Of a stretch of DNA of 64,000 bases, positions 1 to 13,099 are shown piece by piece. The position numbers were made by a program, and so were the translations under genes. Each line of letters begins with the position of its first letter. The first letter of the stretch is position 1. Source of the DNA: Solea solea (Eukaryota > Chordata > Actinopteri > Pleuronectiformes > Soleidae); the NCBI RefSeq assembly GCF_958295425.1, contig NC_081141.1, positions 21,812,884 to 21,876,883 of the forward strand, given 5' to 3'. Below the pieces are notes generated by a model that did not search any database, was not told where the DNA came from, and was given only the letters and a program-made list of their open reading frames with translations.

Positions 1-3000
1 TGTGACAAAAAAGTCATAGGTTAGTATGTCGTCCAAAATGTGACAAAAAAGTCATAGGTTAGTATGTCGTCCAAAATGTGACAAAAAAGTCATAGGTTAG
101 TATGTCGTCCAAAATGTGTCAAAAAAGTCATAGGTTAGTATGTCGTCCAAAATGTGACAAAAAAGTCATAGGTTAGTATGTCGTCCAAAATGTGTCAAAA
201 AAGTCATACTAAAGTATGTCGTCCAAAATGTGACAAAAAAAGTCATAGGTTAGTATGTCGTCCAAAATGTGATAAAAAAGTCATACTAAAGTATGTCGTC
301 CAAAATGTGACAAAAAAGTCATACTCACGTATGTCGTCCAAAATGTGACAAAAAAGTCATACTCAAGTATGTCGTCCAAAATGTGAAAAAAAAGTCATAC
401 TAAAGTATGTCGTTCAAAATGGGACAAAAAAGTCATACTTTAGTATGTCGTCCAAAATGTGACAAAAAAGGCATACTAAAGTATGTCGTCCAAAATGTGA
501 AAAGAAAGTCATACTAAAGTATTTCGTCCAAAATGGGACAAAAAAGTCATCCTAAAGTATGTTGTCCAAAATGTGACAAAAAAGTCATAGGTTAGTATGT
601 CGTCCAAAATGTGACAAAAAAGTCATAGGTTAGTATGTCGTCCAAAATGTGTCAAAAAAGTCATACTATAGTATGTCATCCAAAATGTGACAAAAAAGTC
701 ATACTAAAGTATGTCGTCCAAAATGTGACAAAAAAGTCATACTCAAGTATGTCGTCCAAAATGTGACAAAAAAGTCATAGGTTAGTATGTCGTCCAAAAT
801 GTGATAAAAAAGTCATACTAAAGTATGTCGTCCAAAATGTGACAAAAAAGTCATACTAAAGAATATCGTCCAAAATGTGACAAAAAAGTCATACTATAGT
901 ATGTCGTCCAAAATGTGACAAAAAAAGTCATACTTTAGTTTGTCTTCCAAAATGTGACAAAAAAAGTCATACTAAAGTATGTCGTCCAAAATGTGACAAA
1001 AAATCCATACTTGAGTATGTCGTCCAAAATGTGACAAAAAAGTCATACTAAAGTATTTCGTCCAAAATGGGACAAAAAAGTCATCCTAAAGTATTACGTC
1101 CAAAATGTGACAAAAAAGTCATAGGTTAGTATGTCGTCCAAAATGTGACAAAAAAGTCATAGGTTAGTATGTCGTCCAAAATGTGACAAAAAAGTCATAG
1201 GTTAGTATGTCGTCCAAAATGTGACAAAAAAGTCATAGGTTAGTATGTCGTCCAAAATGTGACAAAAAAGTCATACTTTAGTATGTCGTCCAAAATGTGA
1301 CAAAAAAGTCATAGGTTAGTATGTCGTCCAAAATGTGTCATAAAAGTCATAGGTTAGTATGTCGTCCAAAATGTGACAAAAAAGTCATACTAAAGTATGT
1401 CGTCCAAAATGTGATAAAAAAGTCATACTTTAGTATGTCGTCCAAAATCACTCAAAAAAGTCATAGGTTAGTATGTCGTCCAAAATGTGACAAAAAAGTC
1501 ATACTTTAGTATGTCGTCCAAAATGTGACAAAAAAGTCATACTAAAGTATGTCGTCCAAAATGTGATAAAAAAGTCATACTAAAGTATTTCGTTCAAAAT
1601 GGGACAAAAAAGTCATACTAAAGTATGTCGTCCAAAATGTGACAAAAAAGTCATAGGTTAGTATGTCGTCCAAAATGTGATGAAAAAGTCATACTAAAGT
1701 ATGTCGTCCAAAATGTGACAAAAAAAGTCATACGTTAGTATGTCTTCCAAAATGTGACAAAAAAGTCATACTAAAGTATGTCGTCCAAAATGTGACAAAA
1801 AAGTCATACTAAAGTATGTCGTCCAAAAAAGTCATACTTTAGTATGTCGTCCAAAATGTGTCAAAAAAGTCATAGGTTAGTATGTCGTCCAAAATGTGTC
1901 AAACTTTAGTATTTCGTCCAAAATGTGTCAAAAAAGTCATAGGTTAGTATGTCGTCCAAAATGTGTCAAAAAAGTCATAGGTTAGTATGTCGTCCAAAAT
2001 GTGATGAAAAAGTCATACCAAAGTATGTCGTCCAAAATGTGACAAAAAAAGTCATGCTTTAGTATGTCGTCCAAAATGTGACAAAAAAGGCATACTCAAG
2101 TATTTCGTCCAAAATGTGACAAAAAAGTCATAGGTTAGTATGTCGTCCAAAATGTGACAAAAAAGTCATAGGTTAGTATGTCGTCCAAAATGTGACAAAA
2201 AAGTCATACTTTAGTATGTTGTCCAAAATGTGACAAAAAAGTCATAGGTTAGTATGTCGTCCAAAATGCGACAAAAAAGTCATAGGTTAGTATGTCGTCC
2301 AAAATGTGACAAAAAAGTCATACTTTAGTATGTTGTCCAAAATGTGACAAAAAAGTCATAGGTTAGTATGTCGTCCAAAATGTGACAAAAAAGTCATAGG
2401 TTAGTATGTCGTCCAAAATGTGACAAAAAAGTCATAGGTTAGTATGTCGTCCAAAATGTGTCAAAAAAGTCATACTAAAGTATGTCGTCCAAAATGTGAC
2501 AAAAAAAGTCATAGGTTAGTATGTCGTCCAAAATGTGATAAAAAAGTCATACTAAAGTATGTCGTCCAAAATGTGACAAAAAAGTCATACTCACGTATGT
2601 CGTCCAAAATGTGACAAAAAAGTCATACTCAAGTATGTCGTCCAAAATGTGAAAAAAAAGTCATACTAAAGTATGTCGTTCAAAATGGGACAAAAAAGTC
2701 ATACTTTAGTATGTCGTCCAAAATGTGACAAAAAAGGCATACTAAAGTATGTCGTCCAAAATGTGAAAAGAAAGTCATACTAAAGTATTTCGTCCAAAAT
2801 GGGACAAAAAAGTCATCCTAAAGTATGTTGTCCAAAATGTGACAAAAAAGTCATAGGTTAGTATGTCGTCCAAAATGTGACAAAAAAGTCATAGGTTAGT
2901 ATGTCGTCCAAAATGTGTCAAAAAAGTCATACTATAGTATGTCATCCAAAATGTGACAAAAAAGTCATACTAAAGTATGTCGTCCAAAATGTGACAAAAA

Positions 3001-5085
3001 AGTCATACTCAAGTATGTCGTCCAAAATGTGACAAAAAAGTCATAGGTTAGTATGTCGTCCAAAATGTGATAAAAAAGTCATACTAAAGTATGTCGTCCA
3101 AAATGTGACAAAAAAGTCATACTAAAGAATATCGTCCAAAATGTGACAAAAAAGTCATACTATAGTATGTCGTCCAAAATGTGACAAAAAAAGTCATACT
3201 TTAGTTTGTCTTCCAAAATGTGACAAAAAAAGTCATACTAAAGTATGTCGTCCAAAATGTGACAAAAAATCCATACTTGAGTATGTCGTCCAAAATGTGA
3301 CAAAAAAGTCATACTAAAGTATTTCGTCCAAAATGGGACAAAAAAGTCATCCTAAAGTATTACGTCCAAAATGTGACAAAAAAGTCATAGGTTAGTATGT
3401 CGTCCAAAATGTGACAAAAAAGTCATAGGTTAGTATGTCGTCCAAAATGTGACAAAAAAGTCATAGGTTAGTATGTCGTCCAAAATGTGACAAAAAAGTC
3501 ATAGGTTAGTATGTCGTCCAAAATGTGACAAAAAAGTCATACTTTAGTATGTCGTCCAAAATGTGACAAAAAAGTCATAGGTTAGTATGTCGTCCAAAAT
3601 GTGTCATAAAAGTCATAGGTTAGTATGTCGTCCAAAATGTGACAAAAAAGTCATACTAAAGTATGTCGTCCAAAATGTGATAAAAAAGTCATACTTTAGT
3701 ATGTCGTCCAAAATCACTCAAAAAAGTCATAGGTTAGTATGTCGTCCAAAATGTGACAAAAAAGTCATACTTTAGTATGTCGTCCAAAATGTGACAAAAA
3801 AGTCATACTAAAGTATGTCGTCCAAAATGTGATAAAAAAGTCATACTAAAGTATTTCGTTCAAAATGGGACAAAAAAGTCATACTAAAGTATGTCGTCCA
3901 AAATGTGACAAAAAAGTCATAGGTTAGTATGTCGTCCAAAATGTGATGAAAAAGTCATACTAAAGTATGTCGTCCAAAATGTGACAAAAAAAGTCATACG
4001 TTAGTATGTCTTCCAAAATGTGACAAAAAAGTCATACTAAAGTATGTCGTCCAAAATGTGACAAAAAAGTCATACTAAAGTATGTCGTCCAAAAAAGTCA
4101 TACTTTAGTATGTCGTCCAAAATGTGTCAAAAAAGTCATAGGTTAGTATGTCGTCCAAAATGTGTCAAACTTTAGTATTTCGTCCAAAATGTGTCAAAAA
4201 AGTCATAGGTTAGTATGTCGTCCAAAATGTGTCAAAAAAGTCATAGGTTAGTATGTCGTCCAAAATGTGATAAAAAAGTCATACCAAAGTATGTCGTCCA
4301 AAATGTGACAAAAAAAGTCATGCTTTAGTATGTCGTCCAAAATGTGACAAAAAAGGCATACTCAAGTATTTCGTCCAAAATGTGACAAAAAAGTCATAGG
4401 TTAGTATGTCGTCCAAAATGTGACAAAAAAGTCATAGGTTAGTATGTCGTCCAAAATGTGACAAAAAAGTCATACTTTAGTATGTTGTCCAAAATGTGAC
4501 AAAAAAGTCATAGGTTAGTATGTCGTCCAAAATGCGACAAAAAAGTCATAGGTTAGTATGTCGTCCAAAATGTGACAAAAAAGTCATACTTTAGTATGTT
4601 GTCCAAAATGTGACAAAAAAGTCATAGGTTAGTATGTCGTCCAAAATGTGACAAAAAAGTCATAGGTTAGTATGTCGTCCAAAATGTGTCAAAAAAGTCA
4701 TACTATAGTATGTCATCCAAAATGTGACAAAAAAATCATACTAAAGTATGTCGTCCAAAATGTGACAAAAAAAGTCATAGGTTAGTATGTCGTCCAAAAT
4801 GTGATAAAAAAATCATACTAAAGTATGTCGTCCAAAATGTGACAAAAAAGTCATACTCACGTATGTCGTCCAAAATGTGACAAAAAAGTCATACTCAAGT
4901 ATGTCGTCCAAAATGTGAAAAAAAAGTCATACTAAAGTATGTCGTTCAAAATGGGACAAAAAAGTCATACTTTAGTATGTCGTCCAAAATTTGACAAAAA
5001 AGGCATACTAAAGTATGTCGTCCAAAATGTGAAAAGAAAGTCATACTAAAGTATTTCGTCCAAAATGGGACAAAAAAGTCATACT
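1..5085. repeat. Higher-order repeat, period 2,266 bp, about 2.2 copies
   Basis: Rare variant units recur at a constant offset. The unit containing ACTCACGTATG is at 323, 2589 and 4855, exactly 2,266 bp apart each time. A 186-bp stretch at 1321 recurs identically at 3587. The second copy differs only at scattered places, for example GTGATGAAAA against GTGATAAAAA near 2003/4269. The third copy is truncated at about 5,085, where CACTC-type units begin. This is a block of about 60 basic units duplicated in tandem, as unequal exchange or replication slippage over kilobases would produce. The left edge of the first copy may lie outside the window. Confidence 0.9.
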
Positions 5086-6000
5086 TTAGTATGTCGTCCA
5101 AAATCACTCAAAAAAGTCATAGGTTAGTATGTCGTCCAAAATGTGACAAAAAAGTCATACTTGAGTATGTCGTCTAAAATTTGACAAAAACGTCATACTT
5201 TAGTATGTCGTCCAAAATCACTCAAAAAAGTCATAGGTTAGTATGTCGTCCAAAATGTGACAAAAAAGTCATACTTTAGTATGTCGTCTAAAATTTGACA
5301 AAAACGTCATACTTTAGTATGTCGTCCAAAATCACTCACAAAAGTCATAGGTTAGTATGTCGTCCAAAATGAGACAAAAAAGTCATAGGTGAGTATGTCG
5401 TCCAAAATCACTCAAAAAAGTCATAGGTTAGTATGTCGTCAAAAATGTGACAAAAAAGTCATAGGTTAGTATGTCGTCCAAAATTTGACAAAAAAGTCAT
5501 ACTTTAGTATGTTGTCCAAAATGTGACAAAAAAGTCATAGGTTAGTATGTCGTCCAAAATCACTCCAAAAAGTCATAGGTTAGTATGTCGTCCAAAATGT
5601 GACAAAAAAGTCATAGGTTAGTATGTCGTCCAAAATGTGACAAAAAAGTCATACTTTAGTATGTCGTCCAAAATCACTGAAAAAAGTCATAGCTTAGTAT
5701 GTCGTCAAAAATGTGACAAAAAAGTCATAGGTTAGTATGTCGTCCAAAATGAGACAAAAAAGTCATAGGTTAGTATGTCGTCCAAAATCACTCAAAAAAG
5801 TCATAGCTTAGTATGTCGTCAAAAATGTGACAAAAAAGTCATAGGTTAGTATGTCGTCCAAAATTTGACAAAAAAGTCATACTTTAGTATGTTGTCCAAA
5901 ATGTGACAAAAAAGTCATAGGTTAGTATGTCGTCCAAAATCACTCCAAAAAGTCATAGGTTAGTATGTCGTCCAAAATTTGACAGAAAAGTCATAGGTTA
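5085..6000. repeat. CACTC-subfamily block of the array
   Basis: Here many units read AAAATCACTC where most of the array has AAAATGTGAC, and they are interspersed with AAAATTTGAC units. The same subfamily recurs at about 13,545-14,430 and 16,480-17,075 and is rare elsewhere. Clustering of a variant in blocks shows that the array grew by local block amplification rather than by homogenising as a whole. Confidence 0.8.
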
Positions 6001-6639
6001 GTATGTCTTCCAAAATGTGACAAAAAAGTCATACTTTAGTATGTCGTCCAAAATGTGACAAAAAAGTCATACTTTAGTATGTCGTCCAAAATGTGACAAA
6101 AAAGTCATAGGTTAGTATGTCGTCCAAAATGTGAAAAAAAAGTCATACTGAAGTATTTCGTCCAATATGTGTCAAAAAAGTCATAGGTTAGTATGTCATC
6201 CAAAATCACTAAAAAAAGTCATAGGTTAGTATGTCGTCCAAAATGTGACAAAAAAGTCATACTAAAGTATGTCGTCCAAAATGTGACAAAAAAGTCATGC
6301 TTTAGTATGTCGTCCAAAATGTGACAAAAAAGTCATAGGTTAGTATGTCGTCCAAAATGTGACAAAAAAGTCATACTAAAGTATGTCGTCCAAAATGTGA
6401 CAAAAAAGTCATGCTTTAGTATGTCGTCCAAAATGTGACAAAAAAGTCATAGGTTAGTATGTCGTCCAAAATGTGACAAAAAAGTCATAGGTTAGTATGT
6501 CGTCCAAAATGTGACAAAAAAGTCATACTTTAGTATGTTGTCCAAAATGTGACAAAAAAGTCATACTTTAGTATGTTGTCCAAAATGTGACAAAAAAGTC
6601 ATAGGTTAGTATGTCGTCCAAAATGTGACAAAAAAGTCA

Positions 6640-9600
6640 TACTAAAGAATATCGTCCAAAATGTGACAAAAAAGTCATACTATAGTATGTCGTCCAAAAT
6701 GTGACAAAAAAAGTCATACTTTAGTTTGTCTTCCAAAATGTGACAAAAAAAGTCATACTAAAGTATGTCGTCCAAAATGTGACAAAAAATCCATACTTGA
6801 GTATGTCGTCCAAAATGTGACAAAAAAGTCATACTAAAGTGTGTTGTCCAAAATGTGACAAAAAAGTCATAGGTTAGTATGTCGTCCAAAATGTGATAAA
6901 AAAGTCATAGCTTAGTATGTCGTCCAAAATATGATAAAAAAGTCATACTAAAGTATGTCGTGCTAAATGTGACAAAAAAGTCATACTAAAGAATATCGTC
7001 CAAAATGTGACAAAAAAGTCATAGGTTAGTATGTCATCCAAAATGTGACAAAAAAGTCATAGGTTAGTATGTCGTCCAAAATGTGATAAAAAAGTCATAC
7101 TAAAGTATGTCGTCCAAAATGTGACAAAAAAGTCATACTCAAGTATGTCGTCCAAAATGTGACAAAAAAGTCATACTTTAGTATGTCGTCCAAAATGTGA
7201 CAAAAAAGTCATAGCTTAGTATATCGTCCAAAATGTGACAAAAAAGTCATACTAAAGAATATCGTCCAAAATGCGACAAAAAAGTCATACTATAGTATGT
7301 CGTCCAAAATGTGACAAAAAAAGTCATACTTTAGTTTGTCTTCCAAAATGTGACAAAAAAGTCATACTAAAGTTTGTCGTCCAAAATGTGAAAAAAAGTT
7401 ATACTAAAGTATGTCGTCCAAAATGTGACAAAAAAGTCATAGGTTAGTATGTCTTCCAAAATGTGACAAAAAAGTCATAGGTTAGTATGTCGTCCAAAAT
7501 GTGACAAAAAAGTCATAGGTTAGTATGTCTTCCAAAATGTGACAAAAAAGTCATAGGTTAGTATGTCGTCCAAAATGTGACAAAAAAGTCATAGGTTAGT
7601 ATGTCGTCCAAAATGTGAAAAAAAAGTCATAGTGAAGTATTTCGTCCAATATGTGTCAAAAAAGTCATAGGTTAGTATGTCATCCAAAATGTGACAAAAA
7701 ATCATACTAAAGTATGTCGTCCAAAATGTGACAAAAAAGTCATGCTTTAGTATGTCGTCCAAAATGTGACAAAAAAGGCATACTCAAGTATGTCGTCCAA
7801 AATGTGAAAAGAAAGTCATACTAAAGTATTTCGTCCAAAATGGGACAAAAAAGTCATCCTAAAGTATTTCGTCCAAAATGTGACAAAAAAGTCATAGGTT
7901 AGTATGTCGTCCAAAATGTGACAAAAAAGTCATAGGTTAGTATGTCGTCCAAAATGTGACAAAAAAGTCATACTTTAGTATGTTGTCCAAAATGTGACAA
8001 AAAAGTCATAGGTTAGTATGTCGTCCAAAATGTGACAAAAAAGTCATAGGTTAGTATGTCGTCAAAAATGTGTCAAAAAAGTCATACTATAGTATGTCAT
8101 CCAAAATGTGACAAAAAAATCATACTAAAGTATGTCGTCCAAAATGTGACAAAAAAAGTCATAGGTTAGTATGTCGTCCAAAATGTGATAAAAAAGTCAT
8201 ACTAAAGTATGTCGTCCAAAATGTGACAAAAAAGTCATACTCACGTATGTCGTCCAAAATGTGACAAAAAAGTCATACTCAAGTATGTCGTCCAAAATGT
8301 GAAAAAAAAGTCATATTTAAAGTATGTCGTTCAAAATGGGACAAAAAAGTCATACTTTAGTATGTCGTCCAAAATGTGACAAAAAAGGCATACTAAAGTA
8401 TGTCGTCCAAAATGTGAAAAGAAAGTCATACTAAAGTATTTCGTCCAAAATGGGACAAAAAAGTCATCCTAAAGTATGTCGTCCAAAATGTGACAAAAAA
8501 GTCATAGGTTAGTATGTCGTCCAAAATGTGACAAAAAAGTCATAGGTTAGTATGTCGTCCAAAATGTGTCAAAAAAGTCATACTATAGTATGTCATCCAA
8601 AATGTGACAAAAAAGTCATACTAAAGTATGTCGTCCAAAATGTGACAAAAAAGTCATACTCAAGTATGTCGTCCAAAATGTGACAAAAAAGTCATAGGTT
8701 AGTATGTCGTCCAAAATGTGATAAAAAAGTCATACTAAAGTATGTCGTCCAAAATGTGACAAAAAAGTCATACTAAAGAATATCGTCCAAAATGTGACAA
8801 AAAAGTCATACTATAGTATGTCGTCCAAAATGTGACAAAAAAAGTCATACTTTAGTTTGTCTTCCAAAATGTGACAAAAAAAGTCATACTAAAGTATGTC
8901 GTCCAAAATGTGAAAAAAGTCATACTAAAGTATTTCGTCCAAAATGTGTCAAAAAGGTCATACCTTAGTATGTCGTCCAAAATGTGACAAAAAAGTCATA
9001 CTAAAGTATGTCGTCCAAAATGTGACAAAAAAGTCATACTAAAGTATGTCGTCCAAAATGTGACAAAAAATCCATACTTGAGTATGTCGTCCAAAATGTG
9101 ACAAAAAAGTCATACTAAAGTGTGTTGTCCAAAATGTGACAAAAAAGTCATAGGTTAGTATGTCGTCCAAAATGTGATAAAAAAGTCATAGCTTAGTATG
9201 TCGTCCAAAATGTGATAAAAAAGTCATACTAAAGTATGTCGTGCTAAATGTGACAAAAAAGTCATACTAAAGAATATCGTCCAAAATGTGACAAAAAAGT
9301 CATAGGTTAGTATGTCATCCAAAATGTGACAAAAAAGTCATAGGTTAGTATGTCGTCCAAAATGTGATAAAAAAGTCATACTAAAGTATGTCGTCCAAAA
9401 TGTGACAAAAAAGTCATACTCAAGTATGTCGTCCAAAATGTGACAAAAAAGTCATACTTTAGTATGTCGTCCAAAATGTGACAAAAAAGTCATAGCTTAG
9501 TATATCGTCCAAAATGTGACAAAAAAGTCATACTAAAGAATATCGTCCAAAATGCGACAAAAAAGTCATACTATAGTATGTCGTCCAAAATGTGACAAAA

Positions 9601-9760
9601 AAAGTCATACTTTAGTTTGTCTTCCAAAATGTGACAAAAAAGTCATACTAAAGTTTGTCGTCCAAAATGTGAAAAAAAGTTATACTAAAGTATGTCGTCC
9701 AAAATGTGACAAAAAAGTCATAGGTTAGTATGTCTTCCAAAATGTGACAAAAAAGTCATA
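6640..9760. repeat. Duplicated block, offset 2,281 bp
   Basis: Marker units at 6841 (GTGTTGTCC) and 7389 (TGAAAAAAAGTTATAC) recur at 9122 and 9670, both 2,281 bp further on. Upstream, the second copy contains about four extra units before the TCCATACTTGAG marker, so the copies are not exactly collinear. This shows single-unit gain or loss after block duplication. Limits are approximate. Confidence 0.8.
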
Positions 9761-12700
9761 GGTTAGTATGTCGTCCAAAATGTGACAAAAAAGTCATAGG
9801 TTAGTATGTCGTCCAAAATGTGACAAAAAAGTCATAGGTTAGTATGTCGTCCAAAATGTGTCAAAAAAGTCATACTATAGTATGTCATCCAAAATGTGAC
9901 AAAAAAGTCATACTAAAGTATGTCGTCCAAAATGTGACAAAAAAAGTCATAGGTTAGTATGTCGTCCAAAATGTGATAAAAAAGTCTTACTAAAGTATGT
10001 CGTCCAAAATGTGACAAAAAAGTCATACTCAAGTATGTCGTCCAAAATGTGACAAAAAAGTCATACTCAAGTATGTCGTCCAAAATGTGACAAAAAAGTC
10101 ATACTAAAGTATGTCGTCCAAAATGTGACAAAAAAGTCATACTTTAGTATGTCGTCCAAAATGTGACAAAAAAGTCATAGGTTAGTATGTCGTCCAAAAT
10201 GTGATAAAAAAAGTCATACTAAAGTATGTCGTCCAAAATGTGACAAAAAAGTCATACTTTAGTATGTCGTCCAAAATGTGACAAAAAAGTCATAGCTTAG
10301 TATATCGTCCAAAATGTGACAAAAAAAGTCATACTTAAGAATATCGTCCAAAATGCGACAAAAAAGTCATACTATAGTATGTCGTCCAAAATGTGACAAA
10401 AAAAGTCATACTTTAGTTTGTCTTCCAAAATGTGACAAAAAAGTCATACTAAAGTTTGTCGTCCAAAATGTGAAAAAAAGTTATACTAAAGTATGTCGTC
10501 CAAAATGTGACAAAAAAGTCATAGGTTAGTATGTCGTCCAAAATGTGACAAAAAAGTCATAGGTTAGTATGTCGTCCAAAATGTGACAAAAAAGTCATAG
10601 GTTAGTATGTCGTCCAAAATGTGACAAAAAAGTCATACTTTAGTATGTTGTCCAAAATGTGACAAAAAAGTCATAGGTTAGTATGTCGTCCAAAATGTGA
10701 CAAAAAAGTCATAGGTTAGTATGTCGTCCAAAATGTGACAAAAAAGTCATACTTTAGTATGTCGTCCAAAATGTGACAAAAAAGTCATAGTTTAGTATGT
10801 CGTCCAAAATGTGATAAAAAAGTCATACTAAAGTATGTCGTGCTAAATGTGACAAAAAAGTCATACTAAAGAATATCGTCCAAAATGTGACAAAAAAGTC
10901 ATAGGTTAGTATGTCGTCCAAAATGTGACAAAAAAGTCATAGGTTAGTATGTCGTCCAAAATGTGACAAAAAAGTCATAGGTTAGTATGTCGTCCAAAAT
11001 GTGACAAAAAAGTCATACTTTAGTATGTCGTCCAAAATGTGACAAAAAAGTCATAGCTTAGTATATCGTCCAAAATGTGACAAAAAAGTCATACTAAAGA
11101 ATATCGTCCAAAATGTGACAAAAAAGTCATACTTTAGTATGTTGTCCAAAATGTGACAAAAAAGTCATAGTTTAGTATCTCGTCCAAAATGTGACAAAAA
11201 AGTCATAGGTTAGTATGTCGTCCAAAATGTGACAAAAAAGTCATACTTTAGTATGTCGTCCAAAATGTGACAAAAAAGTCATAGCTTAGTATGTCGTCCA
11301 AAATGTGATAAAAAAGTCATACTAAAGTATGTCGTGCTAAATGTGACAAAAAAGTCATACTAAAGAATATCGTCCAAAATGTGACAAAAAAGTCATAGGT
11401 TAGTATGTCGTCCAAAATGTGACAAAAAAGTCATAGGTTAGTATGTCGTCCAAAATGTGACAAAAAAGTCATAGGTTAGTATGTCGTCCAAAATGTGACA
11501 AAAAAGTCATACTTTAGTATGTCGTCCAAAATGTGACAAAAAAGTCATAGCTTAGTATATCGTCCAAAATGTGACAAAAAAGTCATACTAAAGAATATCG
11601 TCCAAAATGTGACAAAAAAAGTCATACTTTAGTATGTTGTCCAAAATGTGACAAAAAAGTCATAGGTTAGTATGTCGTCCAAAATGTGACAAAAAAGTCA
11701 TAGGTTAGTATGTCGTCCAAAATGCTTCAAAAAAGTCATACTATAGTATGTCATCCAAAATGTGACAAAAAAATCATACTAAAGTATGTCGTCCAAAATG
11801 TGACAAAAAAAGTCATAGGTTAGTATGTCGTCCAAAATGTGATAAAAAAGTCATACTAAAGTATGTCGTCCAAAATGTGACAAAACAGTCATACTCACGT
11901 ATGTCGTCCAAAATGTGACAAAAAAGTCATACTCAAGTATGTCGTCCAAAACGTGAAAAAAAAGTCATACTAAAGTATGTCGTTCAAAATGGGACAAAAA
12001 AGTCATACTTTAGTATGTCGTCCAAAATGTGACAAAAAAGGCATACTAAAGTATGTCGTCCAAAATGTGAAAAGAAAGTCATACTCAAGTATGTCGTCCA
12101 AAATGTGACAAAAAAGTCATAGGTTAGTATGTCGTCCAAAATGTGATAAAAAAGTCATACTATAGTATGTCGTCCAAAATGTGACAAAAAAGTCATACTA
12201 AAGAATATCGTCCAAAATGTGACGAAAAAGTCATACTATAGTATGTCGTCCAAAATGTGACAAAAAAAGTCATACTTTAGTTTGTCTTCCAAAATGTGAC
12301 AAAAAAAGTCATACTAAAGTATGTCGTCCAAAATGTGACAAAAAAAGTCATACTTTAGTTTGTCTTCCAAAATGTGACAAAAAAAGTCATACTAAAGTAT
12401 GTCGTCCAAAATTTGAAAAAAGTCATACTAAAGTATTTCGTCCAAAATGTGTCAAAAAGGTCATACCTTAGTATGTCGTCCAAAATGTGACAAAAAAGTC
12501 ATACTAAAGTATGTCGTCCAAAATGTGACAAAAAAGTCATACTAAAGTATGTCGTCCAAAATGTGACAAAAAAGCCATACTTGAGTATGTCGTCCAAAAT
12601 GTGACAAAAAAGTCATACTAAAGTGTGTTGTCCAAAATGTGACAAAAAAGTCATAGGTTAGTATGTCGTCCAAAATGTGATAAAAAAGTCATAGGTTAGT

Positions 12701-13099
12701 ATGTCGTCCAAAATGTGACAAAAAAGTCATAGGTTAGTATGTCGTCCAAAATGTGATAAAAAAGTCATACTAAAGTATGTCGTCCAAAATGTGACAAAAA
12801 AGTCATACTAAAGTATTTCATCCAAAATGTGACAAAAAAGTCATAGGTTAGTATGTCGTCCAAAATGTGATAAAAAAGTCATACTAAAGTATGTCGTCCA
12901 AAATGTGACAAAAAAGTCATACTAAAGTATTTCGTCCAAAATGTGACAAAAAAGTCATAGGTTAGTATGTCGTCCAAAATGTGACAAAAAAGTCATAGGT
13001 TAGTATGTCGTCCAAAATGTGACAAAAAAGTCATAGGTTAGTATGTCGTCCAAAATGTGACAAAAAAGTCATACTTTAGTATGTCGTCCAAAATGTGAC

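Noticed and set aside
1321..3775. Identical 62-residue open frames inside the satellite (1321-1509 and 3587-3775)
   Set aside because: They are products of the 38-bp repeat read across three phases. They recur because the 2,266-bp block is duplicated, with no coding signature.
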